Source: Carettochelys insculpta (taxonomy: Eukaryota; Chordata; Testudines; Carettochelyidae). From it: a stretch of 64,000 nt of DNA. The notes beneath the pieces are model-generated. The model was not told the origin of the DNA. It searched no databases and worked only from the letters and a program-made list of their open reading frames with translations. This document shows positions 33,006 to 42,640 of this stretch, in pieces (position 1 is the first letter of the stretch; every line of letters starts with the position of its first letter). The translations under genes were made by a program, and so were the position numbers. The DNA is taken from the NCBI RefSeq assembly GCF_033958435.1, contig NC_134137.1:246310501-246374500 (forward strand), written 5' to 3'.

Positions 33006-33329
33006 TGTTGGTGAGTCTTTCAGTTGTTAATGGGGTACTTAGCACCTTCTCTGTGCTGTTTTCCCCCTCTCCAATAGCCTGCCGCGGCAGGAGGGCTAAT
33101 GGCCCTAGGCTCCTGGCCTCCGGTGCTCCGCTTGTTACTAGGACTGGACTGAATGCCGTCCCGCTTGTTGTTGTTTTTGTTTTTTTTTTTTTTTTTTTAA
33201 AATAACAACTGGCTAACTTAACAGTAGCCTAAGAACTTGAAAACTTTAAAGAAAAACAGTTAAAACCATTGAATACGCTAACTTGGCCGTAGCCTAGTCG
33301 GATTCCATCTGCAGCCGACGGCGGTTAAG

Positions 33330-33492
33330 AGGAACTGGCGGGGACCGGATCGCGCACGTGGCCAGGAGCGCGCAAGGGAGCGGCGTGCACCGGTGCATGC
33401 GCGGTCCGGCAGAAACTGCTTGGAAGATCCGATCTGCGGCGCCAGGCGAGCCCGACACCTAATGTGGAGCACCCACGGGGACACTCGAAGAA
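33330..33492. repeat. DIRS copy 3 right inverted terminal repeat
   Basis: Reverse complement of about 27468-27633, ending GGGGACACTCGAAGAA. The T-run at 33179-33198 lies inside, at the same relative place as in copy 2. Confidence 0.9.
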
Positions 33493-34003
33493 GAACTGAG
33501 GACTAAGTTGGTAAAGAATTTTGGGATTCATTGGGGGAAAAGTGGGAAATACTATTAATTGTTTTATTCTGTTAAAAATAACAGGCTTTACAGTTGAGGT
33601 GCAAAATATCAAGGTTACTCAAAAGCTCAAATTTATGCTTTACTGCTGAGGTGCGAGTTGAAATAGTGCCAAAATAAATAAAAGGAAAACACATTCTCAA
33701 GGGGCAGTATCAAAATAAATATTTTAAATAGATTTTAACTACCACTAATAAAACACTCGAAGTTCTTAAAAACAGAATACCTTTGAAAGATCACATCATT
33801 AATTTTAAACAAAATCTGTGTTTAAGAATGTACAGCATTATTAGTGACAAGTAAGCGCATCTTTAAAATGTTTATCTTGATAGCTACCCTTATAGGGTTC
33901 TTTTCCGTTTCATTTTCAAAGGTATGAAGCACCTGCAGCTTCCCTGTACTTCGACATTTAAAATAAGGTGATAAATTTATATTTTCGCCACTTACACCTA
34001 TAA
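33493..34003. other. Unassigned AT-rich stretch
   Basis: No gene or recognised repeat lies between DIRS copy 3 and the Harbinger element. Confidence 0.5.
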
Positions 34004-34413
34004 GCCGCGCCTACCCTAGCCAGCTATTTCAAAATAGCCGTGTCAACTTCGAAATAGCGCCCGCTGCATCTACACGTGCCAAGCGCTATTTCGAAGTTGA
34101 AATCGACATAAGACAGCAAGACCTCGAAGTCGCTATCCTCATCAGGAGATGCAACGTCGAAGTAGGGCACGTGTAGACAATCCACGTCCCGCAACATCGA
34201 AATAGCGGGGTCCTCCATGGCGGCCATCAGCCAAGGGGTTGAGAGACGCTGTCTTCAGCCCCTGAGCTCTATGGTCGCCGCGTGCAGCAGCCCCTTAAAG
34301 CTCCCCGCTCGCTGAGTTCCTGTGCAGGAAGCTGAGAGTGCGTGCAGGCAGCAGCGCACACACGTGCCCAGCCTGCACGTCCTCTGAGAGCCCCAACCCA
34401 CCACCCTGCACCC

Positions 34414-35886
34414 ATGGCAGCCAGCCAGCCCCCCAAGCACCCACAGGGCACCCCCCCACCCAAAGGGACCCAGGGCTCCCAGCCTGCCAGCCAGTGGGGG
34501 AAGAGGCAGCAGGGCCCCTCCTGGACGGAGGCCGAGATCCGGGACCTGCTGGGGCTCTGGGGCAAGGAGTAGGTGCTCCAGGTAATGGGGAGCAAGAGGC
34601 AGAACGTGGATGCATTCGCTCGGCTGGCCAAGGGCCTGGCTGCCCGGGGTCACCCTGCCCGCACTCCTGACCATGTCAGGAGTAAGGTAAAGGAGATCCG
34701 GCAGGGTTACGCCCGAGCCCAGGACACGGCCAGCTGATCTGGGGCCGCCCCCCGCCGCTTGCCCCTTTCACAGGGAGCTCAGGGAAACCCCGGCCACCCT
34801 TGACACCTCAGGCGATGAGCCCCAGCAGGCCCTGGAGACGGAGTCTGCCCCGGGGGCCAGCCCTATGCCCCAGGGGCCCCCCCAGGAGCCCACCCCTGGA
34901 ATGCCGGAGGAGGAGGAGGGGGCCTCCAGCGACAGGGGACTCCAAATTGACCTCCCCTCCCATAGCTCCAGCAGGGCGTCCGCCCGATGGGTGTCCCCCG
35001 ACCGTGGGAGCGGACCGTCAGGTATGTAAAACACCCTGGTGCACACCCCCGGGGTTAAGGGGCGGGGACAAGAGACATGACCAGGGTACTCCACACACCC
35101 AGATGACCATGGCCCCAAGGACAGCAGTGGCATGTCCCTCAGAAGAGTCCATCAGCTCCTGCCTCCCAGCAGGACAGTGCCATGCCCCATCCCTGGGGAT
35201 GGGGTGAGTGAAACCTAGGGTCCCCCGTGGGGGGGCGGGGTTGGACTCCCATCATCATCAGCAGCAGCATCTCTGGGGGACGGGGATGGGGAACCAGCAG
35301 CAGAGGGGTGGGGGCACAAGGGCCATGGGTCAGGGCCCAGACTAACGGCTGTCTCCACTCTTCTTCCCCCCTCTGTTCCGCAGCTGCGCCATCGGAGGGC
35401 CCAGAGAGCACCGGCACAGCATCTGTGGTCCTGGACAGCCCACTGGGGCCATCACAGCAGGCCAGCCCCTCGGCAGAGCACGGAGCAGCCCCAGGACAAG
35501 CCCGACAGCGGCGGAGCCATCCGTGGGCGTCCACGGATCCCCAGCTGCTCGCCGCCCTCCAGCGTCAGCTGGAGGTATCCGAGCGGCGCCTGCAGGTGGA
35601 GGAGCGGCGGCTCCATCTCCAGGAGCGAGCGCTGGCCTGGCACCAGGAGGCTTGGGGGGCCTTCATGCACACGTTCCAGGACATCACGCTGCACTTGGCC
35701 CCCCCTGCCGCTCCGCCTGCCGTCCCTCCACCATCAGCCATCCTGGGGCCTGCCGCCGAGGGGGACCATGGGCCTCCGGACACCGCCCGGCCCTCTCTGC
35801 CGGTTCTCTCGGCCCCCACCCAGCCTGGACGGGGCTTCCGACGCAGACGTGGGTCGCACACCCCCACACCAGGCGCTGGACAATAG
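34414..35886 (+). pseudogene. Harbinger Myb/SANT-like DNA-binding protein, two exons, with stops
   Basis: Exon 1 (34414-35021) starts MAASQPPKHPQGTP and holds a trihelix/Myb-like domain: GPSWTEAEIRDLLGLWGKE, VMGSKRQNVDAFARLAKGLA, HVRSKVKEIRQGYARAQD. A TAG at 34570-34572 follows LLGLWGKE and a TGA follows AQDTAS (CGA in the copy at 18900). A frameshift lies in the C-run near 34749. Exon 1 then reads DTSGDEPQQALETESAPGAS and EEEEGASSDRGLQIDLP. An intron 35022-35383 (GTATGT ... TTCCGCAG) joins in phase to exon 2 (SEGPESTGTASVVL; a probable coiled coil LLAALQRQLEVSERRLQVEE; a proline-rich tail). The family protein binds transposon ends and helps bring the nuclease to the nucleus. This copy cannot make it without recoding. 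Confidence 0.82.
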
Positions 35887-36183
35887 GTGGTGCGGGGCTG
35901 AGGACGTTGCCCACCAAGACCCCCCTCCTTTGGGAATATTCCCCCCATCTTTGTAAACAGTTTTTGTTCTACCCCCGTTTCGTAGCTGCCTCCCCATGTA
36001 CATAGTTCCCCTCTTCTTCTTTTAATAACAAGGTTGCACTGTTTTGTTTCAAACAAAATTTCCATTTATTTCAAAGAAAACTGTGCTCTCGGGTGCTCTG
36101 TGGTGTGGGCGTGGGGGCAGGGAGTGTTGTGGAGGATGGGGGGCTGCAGTCCGTGGCTTACCAGCAGCTGGCCCTGCCAGCGT

Positions 36184-37233
36184 TCACCCCGCAGCCTGCT
36201 CAAAATGGGCCCACAGGGCCTCCTGGACCCGGATCCCCTCAGGGTCGACCTGGAGACTGGGGGCAGCGGGTGGCTGGACGTCGGCCCTGCCAACCTCCAC
36301 AGCCCAGCCCTGGAAGAAGGCCTCTCCCTTGCTCTCCACCAGGTCGTGGAGTGCACTGCACGTGCCCACAACCTGGGGGATGTTGGTGAGCCCTGCATCC
36401 AGGCGGGTGAGAAGACACCTCCAGCGCCCTTTGAGGCGGCCGAAAGTGCACTCGACCACCTGGCGCGTATGGTTCAAGCGTGTGTTGAACCGCTCCTGGC
36501 TGGCTGTGACATGGCCCGTGTAGAGGTGCATGAGCCAGGGCCGGAGGGGGTACGCCGCGTCTGCGACGAGGCAGAGGGGCATGCTGGTGTCCCCCAGAGG
36601 GATCTCCCGCTGGGGGATGTAGGTCCCCGCCTCCAGTCGGCAGCACAGGCCCAAATTTCTGAACACCGGGGCGTCATGGGTGCTGCCAGGCCAGCCAACA
36701 TAAATGTCCAAGAAGCGGCCCCGGCTGTCCACCAAGGCGTGAAGGACCATGGTATGATATCCCTTCCTATTCAGGAAGGGTCCTCCGCTGTGCTCTGGGG
36801 CACGGATGAGGACATGGGTCCCATCTAGTGCCCCAAAGCAATTTGGGAAGCCCAGGCTGGCAAACCTCGCGATGGCAGCATCCGGGTCCCCAAGCTGCAC
36901 GAGCCTGTGGAGGAGCAGGGCATTGATTGCATGGACGACCTGCAAGGGAAGGACATGAGAGAGCACCGATGAGGGGTGTGCAGGGTGTGTCTGGCCCTCC
37001 CCCCAGGGCTCCCCCCCCCCGGGTCCTCTTACCTCCATAAGGACAGCCCTGACAGTGGCCTTGCCCACGCCAAACTGCTGCCCTACGGCTCGGTAGCTGT
37101 CTGGAGTGGGCAGCTTCCAGACAGCAATGCCGACCCATTTCTCTACTATCAGGGCACGTCGCATGGGGGTGTCCTGGTGCCGTAAGGCAGGGGTGAGCCA
37201 CTGGCAGAGCTCCAGGAATGTCTGCTGGCTCAT
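36184..37233 (-). CDS. Harbinger DDE nuclease (HARBI1-like transposase), open
   Basis: The catalytic transposase of the element. It starts MSQQTFLELCQWLTPALR, with a helix-turn-helix region (GVGKATVRAVLMEV). An 93-bp in-frame segment at 36940-37032 has a donor (GAG/GTAAGA) and acceptor (TTGCAG/GTC) and is best read as an intron, leaving a protein of about 318 residues, close to the family's usual length. The three acidic residues are all present: FGALDGTHV, GSTHDAPVF and VVECTFGRLKGRW. DIYVGWPG and DAAYPLRPW are further family blocks. No stop interrupts it, so it could still be active or only recently silenced. It could also act on the shorter related copies in this window. Confidence 0.88.
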   Translation of the reverse strand: MSQQTFLELCQWLTPALRHQDTPMRRALIVEKWVGIAVWKLPTPDSYRAVGQQFGVGKATVRAVLMEVRGPGGGEPWGEGQTHPAHPSSVLSHVLPLQVVHAINALLLHRLVQLGDPDAAIARFASLGFPNCFGALDGTHVLIRAPEHSGGPFLNRKGYHTMVLHALVDSRGRFLDIYVGWPGSTHDAPVFRNLGLCCRLEAGTYIPQREIPLGDTSMPLCLVADAAYPLRPWLMHLYTGHVTASQERFNTRLNHTRQVVECTFGRLKGRWRCLLTRLDAGLTNIPQVVGTCSALHDLVESKGEAFFQGWAVEVGRADVQPPAAPSLQVDPEGIRVQEALWAHFEQAAG

Positions 37234-37877
37234 CCAGAAGTTCTAGAGTCAGCGGTCATTGTCCCACTCACCGAGCACCAGCCATTCCCACCAGGCTGTG
37301 CTTGTGGGGTATCTCCACAGCTGGCGGCGTGTGCGGCGGGGGGTGGGGGGGTGGAGCTGGGAGGGCAGCAAGGTCTGGGGCTGCTTCTTCATCTCCTGGG
37401 GGCAGCTCATCTTCCTCAAATAAAAGATGGTCAGCTGCCTCCTGCACGGCACTGAGCAGGGCAGCCACTGGTCCTCCAGGGGTGGGTGTGTGGGCCTCTG
37501 GTGGTGGCAGCGGCTGCTGCTCCTGCTGGGGGTCCATGCTGCTTCCACAGGGTGCGTGCTTGTGGCTCTGCAGACCGCGTGCTTTGCAGGCTGAGTGTGT
37601 CTGGGAGGGGCCCTTTAAGGGAGTGGCTTGCTGTTGCCCCAGAAGTGCTAGTCCACCCTGTGACACTGTCTGCAGTTGTTCCTGGCACTCTTATTTCGAT
37701 TTGGGCCACTTTGGTGCGTAGACGGTCCCCTGCAGCGCCTATTTCGATGTAGTGCTAGCCAACGTCAACGGCACCAGCCCTGGAGGATGTGTAGACGCTA
37801 TTCGTCGAAATAGCTTATTTCGATTTCACTACATCAAAATAAGCTATTTCGATGTAGCATCCCAGTGTAGACATAGC

Positions 37878-38296
37878 TATAGTTTACATTTTGCACTTCA
37901 CTCATTTTAGACAGTAATATTTTTGCTTGCTCACTTTTTTTATGGGCTGGCAGAATGATCACATGTCTGGCTTCTGAACTCACAGAAAATGAAAAACAAA
38001 AGTCACTGATTATAAACACATATATCTATTCATTTAGGATTTGTAACTTTTTTTAAAATAAAACCAAATCTGAATTTATGGCCAATAGGCTTGAACTAGC
38101 AAAGCACTGAAGCATGTACTTAACTTCTAGCCACGTTTTAAGTTAAGCAGGTACCTAGGTTCTTTTCTGGATTCGGGTTCAGAGCCTCTACATTCTTCAC
38201 ATGACAACTTTAAAGAATGTAACATGAAACAACGTAAGGCACTGAACATCATCTACTACATCTAGGAATCTCACGCATTTTAATGTTTATATATAC
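37878..38296. other. Probable host intron sequence
   Basis: AT-rich sequence between the Harbinger end and the splice donor of the host exon. No repeat is recognised. Confidence 0.5.
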
Positions 38297-38437
38297 CTGC
38301 TAACTGTATAATGCCGTGCCTTCCAACATCGTAGTACGGGTGATCAATGTTTAGTTCAGGGTCTTCATTTGCTGCTTGATTGAAGGATGTCTTTCGTGCA
38401 TCCATCACTGCATGTTCTGCCTCATCCTTCTGTAATT
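38297..38437 (-). CDS. ARHGAP8: Internal exon of a p50RhoGAP/ARHGAP8-like host gene
   Basis: On the minus strand a 141-bp open segment is bounded by an acceptor (TATTGTTTTAG/AATTAC) and a donor (TTAGCAG/GTATAT). It encodes LQKDEAEHAVMDARKTSF, NQAANEDPELNIDHPYYDVG and RHGIIQLA. The block HPYYDVGRHGIIQLAG resembles the start of the CRAL-TRIO/Sec14 domain of ARHGAP8 and ARHGAP1 (HPFYDVARHG-type). These proteins are GTPase-activating proteins for Rho-family GTPases in the cytoplasm. It begins with two bases and ends with one base of split codons, and joins in phase to the exon at 50575-50688. The next downstream exon is not found in this window. ARHGAP8 is my best guess from recalled sequence; a close paralogue is possible. 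Confidence 0.6.
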
Positions 38438-39121
38438 CTAAAACAATAAGCAAGAATTTATAAGATCAACTGCTAAAAAGCCTTCTATTATTTCTCATAT
38501 AATAGCACTGAAGTTGAGATCCACCTTCCATCCTCCCAGCGACGTCAGCATTCTTCACTCATTTATTTATTACATTTTAGAAGAAGCACTTTCACATTTT
38601 CTCCTATATTGGCCTGCATACGTGAGAGAGGCTCCCTGTAAACATCTACAGCAAAGCTCTCTCATTGCCATCAAGTCCTTCTTGACTATGATGGCCACAA
38701 AATCTTGACAATGTTAGGTTGTTTTTATGCTGTGACCACTGCTTGTCATGACCACCAGTGTTGTCTCACTGCTTCCTTAATTTTTCCTGGTTTGTCATAT
38801 CTTGTTTTCTACTTGGATCTTAAGCACTTCAAAACAAAAAATATGGTTTGAAACCCTAAATGCCTTGTAGAACACAGTGGGTAAGACAGCCTATGAAAAG
38901 CATTAAGGGCCTGAGGCAAAATGCAGAGAAGTCAAAAGGAGGCTTTCCATTTATTTCAGTGGATACTAGATTGGATCTTCAAGGCTCAAACAACCTTCCA
39001 CTGAAATCTGCAGTGAAAGGTAGATATGACCTTTTATCAGACATGGCATTTCACCAAAACCACGTCATACTTAAAAAGATGATCTCAGGCATGCACAGAC
39101 CTTGGTGTGTGAAAACAAATA
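38438..39121. other. Probable host intron sequence
   Basis: No further exon is seen. The sequence is AT-rich and carries only short open stretches without recognisable protein blocks. Confidence 0.5.
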
Positions 39122-39402
39122 CAGTCAAACTCTCTAGTCCAGCACTCACGGGACCTGACAGGTGATGAATCAGAGAATTACCAACACTTCCGCTGCTTAC
39201 TGAGCCCTTAGAAGACATGTAAGGGTAAATTAGATTTAACAGCACAGAACGCTGAGAGTCAGGACTGGTGGCCGTGAACAAACTTTGGGGGACCACAGGA
39301 AACTTGGCCACACACGATAAGTGGTCATCCAGCTGACTAAAAGCATGCTGGATGATGGATGTTGACAGCCTACAGAGTAACAGATTATAGAGGTTCAACC
39401 TG
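39122..39402. mobile_element. Tigger/pogo-like MITE, 281 bp, TA target duplication
   Basis: The left end CAGTCAAACTCTCTAGTCC follows TA, and the right end, read inward, is CAGGTTGAACCTCTATAATC and is followed by TA. TA duplication and CAG(T)TxxAACCTCTxTA ends are typical of Tc1/mariner-pogo (Tigger) derivatives. No coding capacity. Confidence 0.75.
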
Positions 39403-39943
39403 TACCTAAACGAACAAACACATCGTGAGTGGAATGCAAAGTCACAGACATTAATATTTTAACACTTTTCTAAAGACAGAGCCTGAGAAATGTACAAGAG
39501 CAAAATTATAACTGTTATACGAACATTCAATTGAACTGATAGCTTGAATTAAGAAAGGCTGTTTAAATTCAAAGAGAAATTATTATTCTCCCAAAGTATA
39601 TCATTCACTATAGGTCAACTGCTTCTTTCCTCACATAATTTATATTAAAATGAATTTATTAATATTGTCAAGGGGAGAAGGTAACTTACCTGTAACTAGA
39701 GAATCTTTGAGATGTGTGATCCCTGTCTGTATTCTACTGAGGATTATACATGCATACCATATGACCGGAGTTAGAGAATTCAAAAGTAGCGCTCACCGGG
39801 TTGGCGTCTGTTGGTCCCTGCACACACCCTTTATTGCCTTATGCTTTCAAACAAGGCAATAAAGGGTCAGTTGGACTCACCATTTTCAATTCCCTCTCTC
39901 TTCTAAATTGTGCAATCTACAGTGGAGGTAAAGGTGTGCATGA

Positions 39944-40045
39944 AGTGGAATACGGATAGGGACGAGACCTCTCAAAGACCCTCCGGTTACAGGTAAGAAA
40001 CCTCCATTTCTTCTTCGAGTGATGGGTAAGAGACTATTCCACTGA
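39944..40045. repeat. Internal complementary region of the older DIRS
   Basis: GTGGAATACGGATAGGGACG through GGTTACAGGTAAGAAACC is the imperfect reverse complement of 39674-39740. The following TTCTTCGAGTGATGG should mirror the missing right terminus. Confidence 0.75.
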
Positions 40046-40079
40046 GTGCGACTGACAACCAGTACCTAAGTTGGAGAAG

Positions 40080-40605
40080 GGTGTGAGGACTGTGTGAAGA
40101 ACTGCGCGTCAAAGGAGGTGTCTTGTGCCAAGACCTGCACTTAAGCAGGAGCACACCTTTGCAGTGCACTAAAACTCTGCACAACTGCTCTACATACGTC
40201 TACATATGCAACGTCCTCAGTGGAAGCTGTGGTTGAAGTCTGAGCTCTGGAGGAGTGAGCCTGCAACCCTATGCAAGGAGATAGGTCTAATAGTCAGTAA
40301 AAGAGTTCAGTGCAACCAGAAATCCGTTTGGAATTCTTTGGATAGAAATAGCTGGCTTCTTGAATCTCTCTGCTACTTCACCGAATAGTCTAGGGGACTT
40401 CCTGATTGATTTTGCTCTCTGTTGGTAGACAGCAAATGCTCACCACACACCAAGCGAATGGACTCTACATTCCTCTGCAGAAGCATGTGGTTTCAGAAAG
40501 AAAACAAGCAAGTGGCTGGTTTGATTAATGTGAAATTGGGAGAGGACCACTGATCCAAATTTGGTACAAATTAGGGAGACTTAGTCTTGTGGTATACCAG
40601 GAAGA

Positions 40606-40641
<36 letters not shown>

Positions 40642-41035
40642 CAGAAAGGAGGAACACAGAGCACGAAGCTTACAGTTCAAAGCATGGCTTTATTAGCACA
40701 GAAACTAGATTCAGGTCTCACTGACATGCGGTCATTTGGACGGGTGCAAAAGTTTTGATGAGGTCCTTCCAAAACCGAGCAGTAAGCAGATGCATAAAGA
40801 CAGAGTAACCTTCCAATGGAGGGTTGAGCATTCTAGTGATATTCAAACTGCCACCAGGTGGACTCAAAAAAAAAAAAAAATGGAGGGTGAGACCTGAGGA
40901 TTTCATGGAGAAGCTGTTGTCTAGGATGAGGGAGATTGCCACAGATTTTGATAAGACTTCTTTGTGTTGAGCCCAAGATGAAGTGTTTCCACTTGGCTTG
41001 GTAACTTCACTTAGTGGAATCTTTCTTGCTGCTGG
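40080..41035 (-). pseudogene. Tyrosine recombinase remnant of the older DIRS
   Basis: Translated on the minus strand in drifting frames, the fragment follows the young recombinases block by block: YQAKWKHFILWAQHKEVL, SVAISLILDN, ITRMLNPPLEGYSVFMHL, LTARFWKDLIKTFAP (compare VVSRFLKGLVNLYP) and later FVPNLDQWSSPNFTLIKP (compare FVPKVSSDFHINEPIVLP). Near 40200-40260 the equivalent of the HxxR region is only faintly visible. Stops and an A-run show long decay. Its N-terminus continues beyond DIRS copy 4. Confidence 0.7.
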
Positions 41036-41237
41036 AAAGAGAAGTTACTCACCTGTGTAGTAACAATGGTTCTTTGAGATGTGCCCCCGTGGGTGCTCCA
41101 CAGTAGGTGTCGGGCTCGCCCCAGCGCCGCAGCTCGGAAAATCTTCAGCAGTCTCCGTCGGGTCGCGTATGCACCGATGCGTGTCGGCTCTTCGCGCACT
41201 TACGGTCACGTGCGCGATCCGGTCCCTGCCAGTTCCT
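41036..41237. repeat. DIRS copy 4 left inverted terminal repeat
   Basis: From about 41075 to 41237 it is the reverse complement of 46877-47043 (for example GTCGGGCTCGCCCCAGCGCC and GCGCGATCCGGTCCCTGCCA). Confidence 0.9.
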
Positions 41238-41308
41238 GATCAACCACTCCGGACGCCCCTGAAAAACACACAAAACAGAGCTCCGAAGTGGGGAGGAACG
41301 GGTGGGTA

Positions 41309-41415
41309 GTGGAGCACCCATGGGGACACATCTCGAAGAACCATCGTTACTACACAGGTGAGTAACTTCTCTTTCTTCTTCGAGTGGTCCCCGTGGGTGC
41401 TCCACAGCAGGTGAC
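41309..41415. repeat. DIRS copy 4 internal complementary region
   Basis: GTGGAGCACCCATGGGGACA through GTGAGTAACTTCTCTTT mirrors the left end; TTCTTCGAGTGGTCCCCGTG through AGCAGGTG mirrors the right end. Confidence 0.9.
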
Positions 41416-41461
41416 TACCCAGCAGTAACCCCCCCCCTGAAAAAGGAGGTGGGTACCCGAT

Positions 41462-42640
41462 TTATGCGCAGCTTGCCCGTGAAAGGACTGCTGCTGACAG
41501 GCGTGTATCCTCATCAAGCATCCTGTGCATGGCGTAGTGCTTGGCGAAGGTGTCATAGGAAGACCACGTCGCCGCTCTGCAGATATCTCTCAGCGCGATG
41601 CCTTTGAAGAAGGCCGTTGACGCCGCCATCGCCCTAGTAGAGTGGGCTCTTGGAGGAACTGGCAGAGGAGTCCTGCAAATCTCGTAACACAGTCTTATGC
41701 AAGACACAATGTGATTTGAAATCCTCTGTGAAGATAGCGCTTCTCCTTTTGACCTGGATGCAATGGATACCAGGAGTCTGTCCGTTTTCCGGAAAGGTTT
41801 AGTTCTATCGATGTAGAAGGCCAGTGCCCTTCTTACGTCAAGTAAGTGCAACCGTGCCTCTTCATTTGAGTTGTGAGGCTTAGAATAGAACGAGGGCAGC
41901 ACTATTGGTTCGTTGATATGAAAGTCTGAAGAGACCTTCGGAACGAAGGCTGGGTGTAATCGTAAGACCACCACTTCTTTTGAAAAGTTCGTGCAGGGTG
42001 GTGTGGACATTATAGCTGTGAGCTCACTCACTCGCGAGCTGACGTGATTGCCAGGAGGAAAGTTGTTTTAATAGTAAGTAGTCAAAGGGGGACCGTAGCC
42101 AATGGTTCAAAGGGCGGTCCCGAGAGGGTGTGTAGAACTAGGTCTAAACTCCATGACGGCGGTATTGGTTTCCGAGGGGGTACAGATTCACCAACCCCTT
42201 TAGGAAACGCGAGACAACAGGATGGGCAAATGTGGTTGATCCATCCTCTTCATGCCGAAACGCTGATATAGCTGCCAGATGCACCTTTATAGAGGATAGC
42301 GAAAGTCCGTTTTGTTTGAGTTGTAGCAAATAATCCAGAATCGTAGGTATGGTGGCGTCCTGGGGTATTAGTTGCCTGGAGGAACACCATTCGGAAAAAC
42401 GCAACCAGAAAGTTCTCCGACTACGTTCAAGGACTTGTTGTACTCCCTCTGAGCATGTAGTCTCTAAGGCGCTTAGCCATGGATTAGCCATGCTTGTAGC
42501 CGAAGTCTCTTCGGGTGCGGGTGCAGTATTGACCCCCGAGCCTGAGTGAGAATGTCCGGTACTGTTGGTAGGGGAAAATGGCCGATGTTGAGCCATGCGC
42601 AAGAGCAATGGGAACCACTGTTGCCAGTCCCAGGTTGGGA
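41462..42640 (-). pseudogene. DIRS tyrosine recombinase, copy 4, one frameshift
   Basis: The N-terminal part (ANPWLSALETTCSEGVQQVL, LRFSEWCSSRQLIPQ, LSLSSIKVHLAAISAFRHEE, VVSRFLKGLVNLYP) is fused in frame to the RNase H reading frame. A small deletion removed part of the block before LRFSEWC. Near 42040-42140 the frame shifts. The catalytic part 41462-42031 is open, with FVPKVSSDFHINEPIVLP, HSTRAMAAS (HxxR) and ATWSSYDTFAKHYAMH with the tyrosine nucleophile. The first catalytic arginine region is MSELTAIM, so the SARR part is damaged by the frameshift. Confidence 0.85.

Larger units (their letters stand above)
27437..33492 (-). mobile_element. DIRS retrotransposon, copy 3
   Basis: A minus-strand DIRS of about 6.06 kb, of the same subfamily as copy 2 but without its large deletion or triplication. 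It has inverted ends at 27437-27633 and 33330-33492 and an ICR at 27713-27805. The flanks are AAGAAAG on the left and GAAGAACTG on the right, so GAA is present at both borders. Gag, RT/RNase H and recombinase genes are all recognisable and all carry frameshifts, but key catalytic residues are best kept here. Confidence 0.92.
34004..37877. mobile_element. Nearly complete PIF/Harbinger DNA transposon
   Basis: A 3.87-kb element with terminal inverted repeats (left GCCGCGCCTACCCTAGC, right read inward GCTATGTCTACACTGGG). It is flanked by TAA on the left (34001-34003) and TAT on the right (37878-37880), one mismatch from the 3-bp target duplication expected of this superfamily. It encodes a Myb-like protein on the plus strand and a DDE nuclease on the minus strand, arranged convergently with their 3' ends near 35890 and 36184. 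The CGAAATAGC subterminal repeats at both ends are probable binding sites for the Myb-like protein. Confidence 0.86.
39672..41035 (-). mobile_element. Older DIRS-type element of another family, 3' part
   Basis: This minus-strand fragment has the same 3' layout as the young copies but little sequence identity. The left end GGAGAAGGTAACTTACCTGT is repeated in reverse complement at about 39944-40011 (ICR), followed by TTCTTCGAGTG. Recombinase remnants fill the rest. It is cut at 41035/41036 by DIRS copy 4 and continues at 47044. A 32-base A-run lies at 40607-40638 and a perfect 15-bp inverted repeat (ACCCTTTATTGCCTT) at about 39828-39867. Confidence 0.78.

Noticed and set aside
34414..35886. A host Myb/SANT gene
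   Set aside because: It lies inside a Harbinger element with terminal repeats and near-matching TWA flanks, next to the transposon nuclease. Stops and a second copy at 18704-25190 also speak for a transposon gene.
36034..36828. A 264-codon plus-strand open frame
   Set aside because: It lies antisense to the Harbinger nuclease, whose DDE motifs fix the minus strand as coding.
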